Assembly: GCA_947359465.1 (NCBI GenBank)
Contig: OX375873.1
Coordinates: forward strand, 132,696,899-132,760,898
Direction of reading: 5' to 3'
Origin: Metellina segmentata
Lineage: Eukaryota > Arthropoda > Arachnida > Araneae > Tetragnathidae
DNA length: 64,000 nt
The translations under genes were made by a program, and so were the position numbers. The notes beneath the pieces are model-generated. The model saw only the letters and a list, made by a program, of their open reading frames with translations, did no database searches and was not told the origin of the DNA. Below are positions 38,001 to 49,401 of the stretch, piece after piece (within the stretch, counting starts at the first letter, position 1; every line of letters starts with the position of its first letter).

Positions 38001-38440
38001 TGCGAATATGGTTTTTTCGATAAATCGGGGTTTATCGTTGATCCGCGGTTAACTTGGACTTGTGAATACGGCCGTTAGCATCTAATTTGTAACCTGTCAC
38101 TCTGCCATCCGTATTTCTACAAGGAAATCAAATGATAAGCGTTACTAGAATAATGAATTGAGGCATGAGTGAACGTACTGGCAATTTTCATAGTGTGTAT
38201 TATGAAGTTCGGGTTCAATCGGATGGTTTCAGCAAGATATATTTGTAATTTCTCTATATTCCGTGAACAAAGCAGTGTCCTGAATTTTCGTCTTTAGGCT
38301 TAAAGCGGAAGTGAAGTCGAGTGTTACAAATCAAGGCAGCCAAGATATCTCAAGATGTTAGTTGTTTTGTATTATTTACGATTCGCAAATTTGATATGAT
38401 CTCTTTGCATCTAATTTGAAACCTGTCAAATTATCCTCGG
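35070..38440. repeat. Satellite array, 281-bp monomer, with diverged edges
   Basis: CCGTGAGCAAAGGAGAGTCT begins at 35341, 35622, 35903, 36184, 36465, 36746 and 37027, exactly 281 bp apart, with nearly identical copies. Diverged, shorter copies border the array: one beginning near 35070 (271 bp) on the left, and on the right copies from 37302 and 38261. The right-hand diverged copy starting 37302 is split by a 627-bp inserted element (37448-38074). Central homogeneity with edge divergence is the classic pattern of unequal exchange. Confidence 0.95.
37448..38074. mobile_element. Harbinger-like MITE, 627 bp, inserted in a satellite monomer
   Basis: Ends are imperfect inverted repeats: AGGCCATACCCACAAGTC on the left and, inverted, CGGCCGTATTCACAAGTC on the right. 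They are flanked by TTA (37445-37447 and 38075-38077), a 3-bp duplication typical of PIF/Harbinger elements. The neighbouring satellite monomers show the uninterrupted target, ACTCTTAGCATATAATTTG (for example 35212), so the insertion boundaries are independently supported. The inside has CGCGGGTTATCAAG / ATCCGCGGTTAAC symmetries and no transposase; the 68-codon minus frame is not recognisable. Confidence 0.85.
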
Positions 38441-38469
38441 TATCTACTAGAAAATAAGAGAAAGGAAAT

Positions 38470-39640
38470 ACAAATTTGGTTGATTGTTTGCATGGCCATA
38501 TTTGGCCAAGCTGCACAAATTATAAGACAAACAATTTTTAGTAAATGATGCAGTGATAGGGAAAAAATAGGGTATGGGGAAGGAAAATAATGGGAGCAGG
38601 GCAGGAAACGATCGCATGGATATTCAGGGAGCGCGAAACTCGTGATTATTAAGGACAGTACACCCCTTGTGAATCGAAATTATTACTAAAGAACATCGGT
38701 TTTATGAGGCTCGTATACACTTGAAGGAGATTCGTCACTGAGGACAAAATAATATGAGGGTTTTGGTGCATAGTCCATAAACGGACAAGCTGCGTCAAGT
38801 GGAAGAGGAAAAAATGTAAATATAAAATTAGCAAGAATAGGGATGTAATAATAAAGGATGCTCTAAAGGGAAATAGTTATACAGTAATAAAATATTTTAA
38901 TTTTAAAAAGAAAAGTAGTCAGCATGAATAAATATTTTCAATCATGTTGATCACTTCATACACTAACGAAACAAATCGGAATGAAAAGGAATTGATGGAA
39001 TTAATTATCTAAAAAATGCCGATCTACAAAATAATGGGTTTGAATTAAAAAGTTATCAAAGTGGATGACTTTACACAATTGTCTTCTATGAAATGAATAC
39101 AAATTGAGGATTTAAAACAAAAATCGACCAGCAATGTATTGATAAATATAATGTATGACATTTATGAGTAGTATACGTTTTACAAGTTTAATGTGAACTC
39201 AATCGGGGATGGCAAATGTAGGACAATCTGTTAAAATATGATGGACACTAAAAGGATATACACATAAATGACATAAATGGGGTCTCTATTCCACTAAAAT
39301 ATGACGATGGGTGAATATAAAATAGGAGGAACAAATATAGTAGAATACTGAACTGCGGTATAACTAAACGAACTGGCATTTTTCATAATATTTAACTTGG
39401 AGCCGGGGGGGGCTAGATTTAAAGGATTTGGTAAATGGGGATCCCTTGGTCTTGAGGGGATACAAGATAGGCCAGACAGTTTGGAAAAGCCCCAAGAACA
39501 GAAGGTTCGAAGAAAGGTGAGCTGCGTTGTTGGAGACTATTACATTTCATACTAGAGCAACGAATGCGCAGGCAGATAAACATATAAATTAACTTAAAAG
39601 TAAAACGCAATAAACATAATATGCTGGTTAGATTACCAGA
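38470..39640 (+). repeat. GCGCAA-hairpin dispersed repeat, long degenerate copy or copies
   Basis: GGTTGATTGTTTGCATGGCC followed by a hairpin GGCCATATTTGGCC (38494-38507) starts one copy; a second start, GGGTTTTGGTGCATAGTCC with ACAAGCTGCGTCAAG, is at 38759. The following 800 bp include ATATGATGGACACTAAAAGG and CTATTACATTTCATACTAGA, which look like downstream parts of the same repeat family. No gene is seen. Confidence 0.45.
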
Positions 39641-39759
39641 GCCTGGTCTCAAATGAAAGATATAGTTGCAGTTCTTTTAAGTTTCATAAAATGGAGGTCT
39701 AGAGTATACAGTGCGATGTCCAAACAGCCTTTGTAAATTGTGCATTGTATATACGTATA

Positions 39760-40525
39760 CAGGGTGATTCAAAACTCAACGTACACACTTTTAGGTTAGG
39801 TAGAAATTACAAAAATAAAATAGAATCACATAGAAATGTGGCACCAAAACCCCAAACTGATCAGCTGGAGCAAAAACAAAGATGCAGAAATGACAAGTCA
39901 ATAATGTGTGGAAAAACTCTTTGTTTAACGATACTTTACACTAAGCCAGTATGTGCACACGTTAAGTTTTACAACAAGTGCTCAAAGTTCTTACCATCCA
40001 CACTTATGCACGTTTGAGGGCGCTGTTATCCGTTGGAGGGCGGCGCTGTGGTGCGAAACACGTCTGTTTGGGTACCGTTCGGCATTCAAACGTGCCGCAG
40101 ACCTTCCGCTGCCGTCAACTGCACCATTCACAAGGTGTATGTCAGCCATTTCAGTGTTTGTAAATTGTTGCTTGATTTCAGTACGCAATAGGAAATTTAA
40201 ATGACTAGCGCTGCATTCCAAATACAGGCGCTGGAAAACAGCACCCTACAGCGGATAACATAGCCTTCAAGTGTACTTAACTGTGGATGTTAAGACCTTT
40301 GAGCACTTGTTATAAAACTTAATGTGTACACATACTGTCCTAGTGTAAAGTATCGCTAAATAAAGAGTTGTTCTACCCATTACTGGCTTGTCATTTCTGC
40401 ATCTTCGTTTATTCTTCATCTGATCAGGTTCGGGTTTCCGTTCACGCATTCAAATGTGATTCTGTATTGTTTTTATGTTTTCTATCTCCCCTATAAGTTT
40501 GTACGTTGAGCTTTGAATCACCCTA
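39760..40525. mobile_element. Foldback element with about 290-bp inverted arms, CAGGGTG ends
   Basis: Left end TA-CAGGGTGATTCAAAACTC; right end, inverted, GAGCTTTGAATCACCCTA followed by TA. The arms pair over roughly 39760-40050 and 40236-40525 (for example CTTTACACTAAGCCAGTATG left with CATACTGTCCTAGTGTAAAG right; AAGATGCAGAAATGACAAG left with CTTGTCATTTCTGCATCTT right). The centre carries the start of a DUF4817-type transposase on the minus strand. This is a deletion derivative of a larger transposon sharing its end motif with the elements at 47550-49985 and 60422-60936. Confidence 0.9.
40048..40149 (-). pseudogene. N-terminal fragment of a DUF4817-type transposase
   Basis: Thirty-four codons starting MADIHLVNGA and running through SAARLNAERYPNRRVSHH match the pattern of the N-terminal helix-turn-helix (DUF4817) found in many arthropod transposases: a Met-Ala-Asp-Ile/Met-His start, a small-residue block, an R..LY.ERYPNRR-like helix, then a P/S-H position. 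The reading then enters the right-hand part of the left inverted arm and no catalytic domain follows. The fragment shows which transposase lineage made this element; it has no coding function by itself. Confidence 0.72.
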
Positions 40526-40544
40526 TATGTAAATATGATAGGTA

Positions 40545-40675
40545 GATAGGTAATTATTGTCTCACTGGAGCAAAGCAACTTGCTATGGGCGACGGTCCGG
40601 GATCAATCCCCAAGGGAAGTATACAAGTACAACGCCCCGTCATTTTGAATCACGTTCATTTCACAATAACTAAAA
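40545..40675 (-). mobile_element. SINE fragment (minus strand), tail half only
   Basis: Shows TAGGTAGATAGGTAATTATT (reverse of the simple tail), CACTGGAGCAAAGCAAC, GACGGTCCGGGATCAATCCC and TTTTGAATCACGTTCA. The head half is absent; the 3' fragment directly follows the foldback element. Confidence 0.8.
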
Positions 40676-41900
40676 ACATTGGATTGATGAAAAAGTTCGG
40701 ACTGTTTTTTTGACAAAAAATGAAGACAAATTATTTTATTTACTAAAAATTTTATTTAGTGAGTATAGTATGTGGCGTTCGTTTTCATTCCCTTTCTCCA
40801 TCCCTCGGGTAGCTGCATCATCCCGTGCTAATAGAAATTCTGATGTTCCTGGTTAAAGAACTTTTCCAGATAGGAAACTTTCCTTGTTTTCTGCCATTTT
40901 TAGTGCCTAACGAAACTTAAAATAACACGCAACGGATTAACACAAATGTTTCTAAGTATTCACCGATATTCCTTCTATCAAAAAACTTTACATTTGTGAT
41001 TCAATGTCATCCAATACCAAAATTTGTACAAACTTTAGCAGTATCCTAATATTTTAGTTTTCTAAAATGGTATAGAAAAACTGAATATATGCTCATGCAG
41101 GTGAAAAATTGCATGTACTTTAGACTGTTCCAGAGCAGCTGTGAAGCACGTAGAAGCATCTATTTACAGATTTCTTCACATAAAACTAATGATTAATGAT
41201 TTTGAGTTATCGTGTTATTGCAGACCGGTTGCGATATGGGAATCTTTGTACATTGATGTCTTATAATTTTTAACGTAGATTTCGTGTGAATTACTCGTAA
41301 ATATTTTCCGTTTTATTCAGATATTTTTATTATTCTTGGAGTTTTATTTCTGCATAATATCCCTCTCTCCCTTTGAGAAAACAACATTGCTTTAATCAAA
41401 TCGCTGATTGAAAAATCGAATAAAAATGTTTTAATTAGTCTTTGCATACACTACCTTCTTCTTTCCAGGGTAGTTTTATTAACTTTGTGAGACAGTAGAA
41501 CCTAATTAACGCCTACCAATTTTATACTTGCTTAATTAATATCATTAGAAACTCAAAAACACATGAAACACTGAGTTCAGGAAATGTTATTTGATAAAAA
41601 ATGTATAAAGCCGCTCTATAAAAAAACACACACTTGAGTTTACTTGTTAAAAATAACAAACGTTTGAAGATTAAATTACGTGAAAGAAAATTTTGTTTAC
41701 TTTAGGATAGGAAATTTGTCGTTATTATGTTATCTAGTACATTCAATGTATATGTGATCTATACAGCATATCCTTCATTAACTGAATTGTTTAGATAGTG
41801 ATTTTTCTTTTCAAGTCATTTTTTCCATTACAATTGATTATGTGAAATAAATATTATTTTACAAAGTCCATGTAGTGTATTCAAATAAATGAGATGCGAT
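40676..41900. other. AT-rich non-coding stretch, no gene seen
   Basis: No frame above 60 codons and no recognised repeat. Confidence 0.5.
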
Positions 41901-41904
41901 TGAA

Positions 41905-42205
41905 TGGATGGTTTGGGGTTTTATGTTTGGGCAAGGGCCATAATTGGACATGCTTTTACAAACTCAAGACATTGAAAAGAAAGACAAAGAGGATAAATCA
42001 AATGCAAAAGCTGATTGTATTTTTTGGCGCAAAGTTTGAAAGAGAAGAAGCTGTGCCAAACTAAATAAAAGCGATAAAAAGTTAATAAAGCTAAAGACTA
42101 AAAACGCGTAGACTAAAAGGATTTATTGATTCATTGGTTGGTTTTGGGGATGCATGAGTTATATTTGGCTTGACAACGATGAGTAAAAGAACATATACTA
42201 GATGA
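41905..42205 (+). repeat. GCGCAA-hairpin dispersed repeat, two partial copies
   Basis: GGATGGTTTGGGGTTTTATG followed by GGGCAAGGGCCATAATTGGA begins one copy at 41905; a second start, TTGGTTGGTTTTGGGGATGC with TATATTTGGCTTGACAACGA, begins at about 42133. Purine-rich spacer between them matches the corresponding part of the copy at 21745. Confidence 0.5.
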
Positions 42206-42229
42206 AAGCCTTTGCAGCGATCCCTCTTA

Positions 42230-42460
42230 ACCGACTAACTGTATCCTCAGCGATTTGCATATATAACTGTGACCGTATCTGTTATACGCAGAGGACTACG
42301 ACTGTTTCCGAGTAAGCGTAACTACTATCACACGCTGTCGCATTGAGATTATCGTAAAACGCAGCATTAAGATAATTGTACATAGTAGTGTATGTAATTG
42401 TAATAAATAACGTTAGGTTCAGTAATCCGAGTCATTATTCACCAAAATCCAGTGCAATGG
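42230..42460 (+). repeat. Possible solo LTR remnant
   Basis: A less AT-rich stretch ends with AATTGTAATAAATAACG, a polyadenylation-signal-like region, and then CAATGGTGACAAGG, which resembles the start of an LTR-retrotransposon primer-binding region. No second LTR and no gag or pol frame is nearby, so this could equally be something else. Confidence 0.25.
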
Positions 42461-42474
42461 TGACAAGGAACTTA

Positions 42475-42575
42475 TTGACAAAGAAATGCACCGACGAAAG
42501 AATCGAACTTGCTCCGCCTAACACTTAAAGCCGTTAGGGCAGTACTCAAACCAATGTAGTCAAGGTGACCTCGTA
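42475..42575 (-). mobile_element. tRNA-like SINE head fragment
   Basis: On the minus strand the segment reads with an A-box-like GACTACATTGGTTTGAG and, 35-40 bp later, a B-box-like AAGTTCGATTC. No intact cloverleaf could be drawn, and no body of the common SINE follows. Confidence 0.35.
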
Positions 42576-43740
42576 GATGAGCAGGAAAATACTTTATATA
42601 AAAGAATTAAGCAAATGTTGCAAGTAACGACACCTAAAAATGAAACTCTTCTACCCATTTTTCATTTATCCTATGAATACAACTAAGTATAGAAAACTTA
42701 AATCAACATCTTTATATGAATAAAATTATGTTTCATGGCCATTGTGACTTACAAAAATCGTATCACGCAGCATACGTAATACGCCACCGCATCTTAAACT
42801 ATCACGTGCAAAACAAATACACTGTATTATCGAAGCGAAAATATATAGTATAACAATATACCCCTCTTTCATCAAATTCCATTCCATTATCCCCGTAAAC
42901 TACCCTCCAGCTTCGCTATCATCTTTCTAATATCTCACACAACTCGGATTTGTTTTTCTTAGGTGGCGAAAGAGGGGGAAATAAACTTTCTGCATTTCTC
43001 GAACAAAACTGCCCGCTGCTCAAAGCAAAAAGGATGGAAAAAGAGTCTAAAATAAATAAGAGAAGATTGAAGATTGAAGCAGAGCACGTTTAACTATATT
43101 CGGGTAACTGAATTAGCCCCGTTGGTGAATGGCATACAGATGACCTGCTCTGTATTCACAAGCGGGAGTTTCAGGAGATATCCTTTGCACAGCTAAGGTG
43201 ATTTTTATTTCCTTTCTGCATGGTCATCAGCGGAGGACTTATAAAAATCGGACATAAAGCAAGGGACACGGCGTCGTTTTACTTGAATCGGGAGACCTGA
43301 TGTAAAAACTAATTATTTTTACGCGAAATAAGTAAACGACGGAGCGTAACTTTCCATGTCGCTTTACAGTGCGTGTCGGCTTTACTTGAATAATTTAAGC
43401 ACGGAACTGAATTGGGAAATATGTGTGGTGCTTTTATTTTAGATACTGCACATTTATTACATTTTGATCTCGTAGTATACATCAAATGTAGCGTAAAATT
43501 TACTTATTCTTCACGAAATGGGGAACTGTATATTGTGACATTTATGAACTACGAAATATAGATATAATTTATGCTTAGTTATATACATGCATATTTTAAA
43601 CTAAGAAATACAAAAAAAATTCGTGTAATTAAATTTTCGTCACACGATTAGAATGTTCCTTTAATTTTACTTATTTTTGAGGCTTGAAATATCTTTATTT
43701 TCATGACTTAATGATGGTCTCACATCTACATGCGCGGACG
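42576..43740. other. Non-coding stretch including a GC-richer island
   Basis: About 42880-43420 has balanced composition but no open frame of 60 codons or more. The rest is AT-rich. No function is proposed. Confidence 0.4.
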
Positions 43741-43744
43741 CAAT

Positions 43745-43870
43745 GATGATACGCTTGTGTCAAAGTTGTTTGATTAGTTTTTAATTCGCAAAGGTCCTAT
43801 TTTGACCGTGCTGAACCAAACTCAAGACAGACAACCGCAAATAATGGACAAACAGTCTCAAACTCTCAAA
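43745..43870 (+). repeat. GCGCAA-hairpin dispersed repeat fragment
   Basis: TTGTTTGATTAGTTTTTAAT, CGCAAAGGTCCTATTTTGAC and CGTGCTGAACCAAACTCAAG follow the order of the family's 5' region. The minus-strand 63-codon frame is an artefact. Confidence 0.5.
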
Positions 43871-43971
43871 CGTGGTTTTACTAACACAAAAGAGGAATGT
43901 ATCAAGGGAGAATTCGAATCTGCGCTGACTACAACACACACGGTTGCTTGTACTAGTAGATATGAAGAACA

Positions 43972-44617
43972 TATATAGAAATCAAATGATTAAAATTTCA
44001 GAACAATTGAAAGATTTATTTCAAAGTTTGCCGTTACAAAAAAGGAGGTAGTCAATAAGGCTTTGGTTCACCTCTGGCCTGGATGAAAGCTGTCACCCGT
44101 CATGGCATAGAATAAAAAAGTTCCCCGGTGGTGTTCTATGGAATTTCTTGCCAAATTGTCTCCAACTGTCGGGTTAAATGGTCAACATTCCGGGATGGTT
44201 ACAATCGCCTTTCTATAAAGTCCCAAATGTGCTCTAGGGGAAGAGATCAGGAGAACTTGCTGCCCAAGGAAGTGTTGGTAAAGCTTGAAGACAATTCAGA
44301 GCAATACGTGTCGTATGCGGCCGGGCATTATCTTGAGAAAATTAAGTCCGGGGCGTCGAAATGTAATAATGTAATAGTAAAATGTTGTCTACGTACCGCT
44401 GTGCTGTAAGTTGCCAGAAATGACTACCAAAGGGGTCCGGTTATCAAAGGAGATGGCACCCCAGACCATAACGCCCTGTTGGGGGCATGTGTGGCGTGCG
44501 ATAATAAGGGCAGGACCCCACGCTGCCCTGGATGCCTCCAGATACGTCTGAAATTGTCGTCAGGACACAGTTGTAAACGAGACTCGTCACTAAAGACTAT
44601 ATGTCCCCAGTCTTGTG
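43972..44617 (-). mobile_element. Truncated Tc1-type element, same family as 29018-30678
   Basis: Aligns with about 29100-29990 of the second Tc1 element with an internal deletion. Shared landmarks include AAAATTTCAGAACAATTGAA, CATTATCTTGAG.AAA (reverse of the QDNARPH region), CCAGACCATAAC.CCCTGTTG and GTCAGGACACAGTTG. The transposase catalytic core is recognisable on the minus strand (SDESRLQLCPDD, then QDNARPH and LPWAASSPD) but frames shift repeatedly. Neither terminal inverted repeat is present; the N-terminal half has been lost at 44617. Confidence 0.88.
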
Positions 44618-44779
44618 GAGTGTATTTCACTAAAAAAGTACTGAATTGAGTAATTGATCGAACCATTAAAGCTACAAATCTGAAATACCTTAATGTTATT
44701 AAAAAATAGTCCATGAAGTGTAGACTTTGTGTAGCAACTAGATAACGAAACCTAATTTTAACGTGTCAGTTATACTGCA

Positions 44780-45075
44780 CCAGCTGGGTGGATAGGTATG
44801 TAAATAGCGTCAAACTGGAGCAGAACAAAGTACTATTTTTGACTGTAAAGTATCCATCCCTAAAGAAAAATTCTAGTTCAACACCTCATTACTTTGAACC
44901 ACGGTCATATGATGAGGTTAACAACCGAACTGGCACTCCACTCACCAAATTTAACGTGCACCAGACCACCGTATACACAGCGGGTAATTGGTTGGGTCGA
45001 GTTTCGAATTTGCAACTTTCTAATCCGTTGCTCTTCCCACGATTCCATTTACTATTCCAATTTTAAGCGTTTCAT
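44780..45075 (-). mobile_element. SINE copy (minus strand)
   Basis: Reverse match: TAGCGTCAAACTGGAGCAGA, TTACTTTGAACCACGGTCAT, GGCACTCCACTCACCAAATT, AACGTGCACCAGACCACCG, TTGGTTGGGTCGAGTTTCGA, then a head ending TAATCCGTTGCTCTTCCCACG. A stretch of the body (the segment between the feature's CTCCAAACTTCC and TTTAACGTGC) is deleted. Confidence 0.82.
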
Positions 45076-45129
45076 TCGGTATATAAACACGTCTTCTGAA
45101 TCTTGCATTATGTCCCATAATTTTTACAT

Positions 45130-45425
45130 AGTTAACGTCGTACTGAATCAACACGGAGTTTCTGTTAAAGACGGTTTGGGATCAATACCACAGGGAAAGA
45201 TCTGAGAAAACCATGTCTTAATTTTAAACAAAGGTCATATTAAGAGATAATGGAGAGTGGTTTGCCAGCTCATGTGCTACCTCAGCTTGCACCCCACTCT
45301 CCAAACTTTCACATCACGCCAATGTCGTGAGATTTGAGGCCATGACAGATTTAACGTGCAAATACCCCTTTTGAACACTACGGTCTTTAATTGGATACAA
45401 ACTCGCGCCCCACGATTTCTACAAG
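45130..45425 (-). mobile_element. SINE copy (minus strand)
   Basis: Reverse match: TTAACGTCGTACTGAATCAA, GACGGTTTGGGATCAATACC, GGAAAGATCTGAGAAAACCA, TTGCACCCCACTCTCCAAAC, TTGAGGCCATGACAGATTTA, ACGTGCAAATACCCC. Around 45245-45285 an extra partly inverted piece (GAGAGTGGTTTGCCAGCTCA) is inserted, so the copy is rearranged. Confidence 0.8.
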
Positions 45426-45557
45426 GTTTAGGATTGAAAACTGTCACATAGTGTACAGAAATACTTTCAGCTATTTCAAAAGCGTAGCCACTATCAAAAT
45501 ATGGCTACACAGTAAAATTGCATGTTCTTAATCGATTTTTCCACGAATCCAATCTAC

Positions 45558-46828
45558 TATTAAAATTTTAAGTGTTTTATTCGGTAACTAGTTATATTTC
45601 ATTATCTAGATCTAAACACGTATTAGAAATGAAACAGTTTGAAAACATGATGTGTTGGCATTGTACTGTACATACAAAGATAATTGGATATCCATGTTTG
45701 AAAGTAGTTTAACCAGCAGCGTAAGGTATCTTCTCAGAATTTTCATGTTGCAATATCAAATTAATTTACTATTCCAATTTTAAGCGTTTTATTCGGTAAC
45801 TAAATATATTTCGTTATCTAGATCTAAACACGTATTAGAAATGAAACAGTTTGAAAACATGATGTGTTGGCATTGTACTGTACATACAAAGATAATTGGA
45901 TATCCATGTTTGAAAGTAGTTTAACAAGCAGCGTAAGGTATCTTCTCAGAATTTTCATGTTGCAATATCAAATTAATTTACTATTCCAATTTTAAGCGTT
46001 TTATTCGGTAACTAAATATATTTCGTTATCTAGATCTAAACACGTATTAGAAATGAAACAGTTTGAAAACATGATGTGTTGGCATTGTACTGTACATACA
46101 AAGATAATTGGATATCCATGTTTGAAAGTAGTTTAACCAGCAGCGTAAGGTATCTTCTCAGAATTTTCATGTTGCAATATCAAATTAATTTACTATTCCA
46201 ATTTTAAGCGTTTTATTCGGTAACTAAATATATTTCGTTATCTAGATCTAAACACGTATTAGAAATGAAACAGTTTGAAAACATGATGTGTTGGCATTGT
46301 ACTGTACATACAAAGATAATTGGATATCCATGTTTGAAAGTAGTTTAACAAGCAGCGTAAGGTATCTTCTCAGAATTTTCATGTTGCAATATCAAATTAA
46401 TTTACTATTCCAATTTTAAGCGTTTTATTCGGTAACTAAATATATTTCGTTATCTAGATCTAAACACGTATTAGAAATGAAACAGTTTGAAAACATGATG
46501 TGTTGGCATTGTACTGTACATACAAAGATAATTGGATATCCATGTTTGAAAGTAGTTTAACCAGCAGCGTAAGGTATCTTCTCAGAATTTTCATGTTGCA
46601 ATATCAAATTAATTTACTATTCCAATTTTAAGCGTTTTATTCGGTAACTAAATATATTTCGTTATCTAGATCTAAACACGTATCAGAAATGAAACAATTT
46701 GAAAACATGATGTGTTGGCATTGTACTGTACATGTAAAGATAGTTGGATATTCATGTATGAAAATAGTTTAACCAGCAGCGTAAGGTATCTTCTCAGAAT
46801 TTTTGCTGTTGCAATATCAAAATAATGA
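45558..46828. repeat. Satellite array, 212-bp monomer, 6 copies
   Basis: CTAGATCTAAACACGTAT starts at 45606, 45818, 46030, 46242, 46454 and 46666, exactly 212 bp apart. The last copy is the most diverged (CATGTAAAGATAGTTGGATA). A diagnostic position alternates: TTTAACCAGCAGC in copies 1, 3 and 5 and TTTAACAAGCAGC in copies 2 and 4, indicating amplification of a two-monomer, 424-bp unit. A related piece (ACTATTCCAATTTTAAGCGT) already occurs near 45051, at the left edge of the preceding SINE. Confidence 0.95.
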
Positions 46829-47536
<708 letters not shown>

Positions 47537-48217
47537 TCTCGTAGAAACTGCGTCTCGTAGAGTCCAGGGAGTAACGTGTACCTACAGTAAAGTGACCATG
47601 CTGAATTTATTGAAACAGCTTACAGAGCTCCTAGCGGTAAAATAAGGAAATTAAAAAAATAACTAAAAAACTAAAGGAGATTGGCCCAAAAGTTCAAATA
47701 GAAAAATGTACCCAATACAATAATAAAGGCACAGAAAAAAAAATGTCATGGAGTTATGTGCAAAACTGGCGGAGACATTCGCGATTGAAATTTGAACTTT
47801 CCCATGCATTAAAAAAAGGGCCATCCTGAAATTGAAATACGTATTATCTGATGTTATCATTCAGTTTACCTGAGTAAAGCAACGACGAATTTAAATTCAA
47901 ACAACAAATAAAGTAAAAAAAAAATGAAAAAAAAAAAAACATCTGAAAAACGAAGTCCGGAAAATAAAAGAAACTGACTATCCGAAATCACAATTTTCGC
48001 GCAGCAACTAAAATAAACGATTACAAAAACCTACGATAACAAAAAGATTACGAAAACCTCTCGGCTATACAACCACGAACAAAGATTTACTATCTAATAA
48101 TTTTATCTTCATAAACTTTGAGTGAGATGCGAAAATGTCAGAAACAAATGCGCGTTAATATGTGTGGCTCATTGGAGAAACAAAAGACACATATGAGCAA
48201 CAACAAGAAATTTATTG

Positions 48218-49250
48218 CTAAATTAAAACATGGCGAGTGTGTTCAAAAAGGTCACTATCGGTTACAATACACATTTGTATATGATCAAGCACGCCAGCAT
48301 GCACATTCCTTATCATCTGTGGTGTGACAGTAGCGCAGCTATCGACGATACGCTGCCTTAGGTCCAGCAAACGTGTCAACGAAGTTTCATACACCCGATC
48401 TATGATGTAACCCCAGAGGACGAAATCGGGTGGTGTAAGATCTGGTGATCGTGGAGGCCATTTAACACAGCCACCGTAGCTGATTACCTGTTGGCCAAAT
48501 CTCTTCTTAAGGAATTGTCGCACTCCGTGGGGTGTGTGCGGCGGGGCGCCATCGTGTTGGATACACAGGAAAGACAAGAACGCCATAGCAATATCATCTA
48601 TAAAGTCAAGTAACACATCTTATAACAGCTGGAGGTATTTCGGTCCATTAAGTGAACCGTCATAGAACACGGGTCCTATTAGACGATCCTTCCAAATTCC
48701 GCACCACACATTCGTGGAATCACTGCAACTGCTGTCTGACGGATACTCCCCATGCTGGATTTTCTAGTACCCAGAAATGGGTGTTGCGTCGGTTCAGCAT
48801 CCCGTTTCGGTGAAACTTAGCCTCGTCCGACTATAACAAGTTGGAAAAAAATTCTGAGCTAAACTCCAATTCGTTCAATGCCTAATTGCACCAGTCAAAG
48901 CGTCGCTGATGGTCTCCTGTAACAATCCTTGTTGCGGAATTGCATTATAGGTATGTGCACCATTGTCGTGCAGTATTTGCCATACTTTGTTTTGTACTAA
49001 GCCAGTCTGGTTGCTGATTTGTCTAGTACTTCTGTAGGTATGGGCTAAAGCATACGCCAGTATGTCTTTTGCTAGTATTCTACTAGATATACGTGGACTG
49101 CCCGAACGAGGTCGACTTCGAGTGCTACCTGTGTCTCTGAGGCGTCGAACAACATTTCCAATGGTTGCCGAAGTTGGATGTGGACCATTAGAAAACTGAG
49201 TCCGAGTTTAAGTCCGTGCAGCCTGGACTGCATTGCGTTGGCATTCGCCA
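48218..49250 (-). pseudogene. DUF4817/DD41D-type transposase, decayed
   Basis: Minus-strand remnant of a cut-and-paste transposase. The N-terminal part shows the DUF4817-like block (GECQRNAVQAART then, after a TAA, TQFSNGPHPTSATI, VVRRLRDTGSTRSRPRSGSPR), a second HTH-like stretch (STRQISNQTGLVQNKVWQIL), then the first catalytic region SDEAKFHRNGMLNRRNTHFW near 48835-48775, which is interrupted by stops and shifts. The intact 132-codon frame at 48616-48218 carries QHDGAPPH and WPPRSPDLTPPDF; the two Asp are separated by 41 residues, so the core is DD41D, the arrangement I associate with rosa-like mariner relatives. Several nonsense and frameshift lesions make it inactive. Confidence 0.85.
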
Positions 49251-49334
49251 TAGAGAAGCACTATCTCACAATACTGACTATTAGTGAAAGTCTCCATTTC
49301 CTCACAGCGTACTGTATGAAGGAAGAACACAAGC

Positions 49335-49401
49335 TCTTAGGATCGAACTCTAAACCCTCTGGTTGGCAGTCCGTCATTTTACCAATAGGGCTACCAAGGC
49401 C
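49335..49401 (-). mobile_element. tRNA-like SINE head inserted beside the right arm
   Basis: On the minus strand: an acceptor-like GGGCCTTGGTAGCCCTATTG (A-box-like), then about 35 bp to GAGTTCGATCC (B-box). It lies between the right inverted arm and the transposase N-terminus. It is not a functional tRNA as far as I can fold it, and no SINE body is obvious. Confidence 0.5.
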
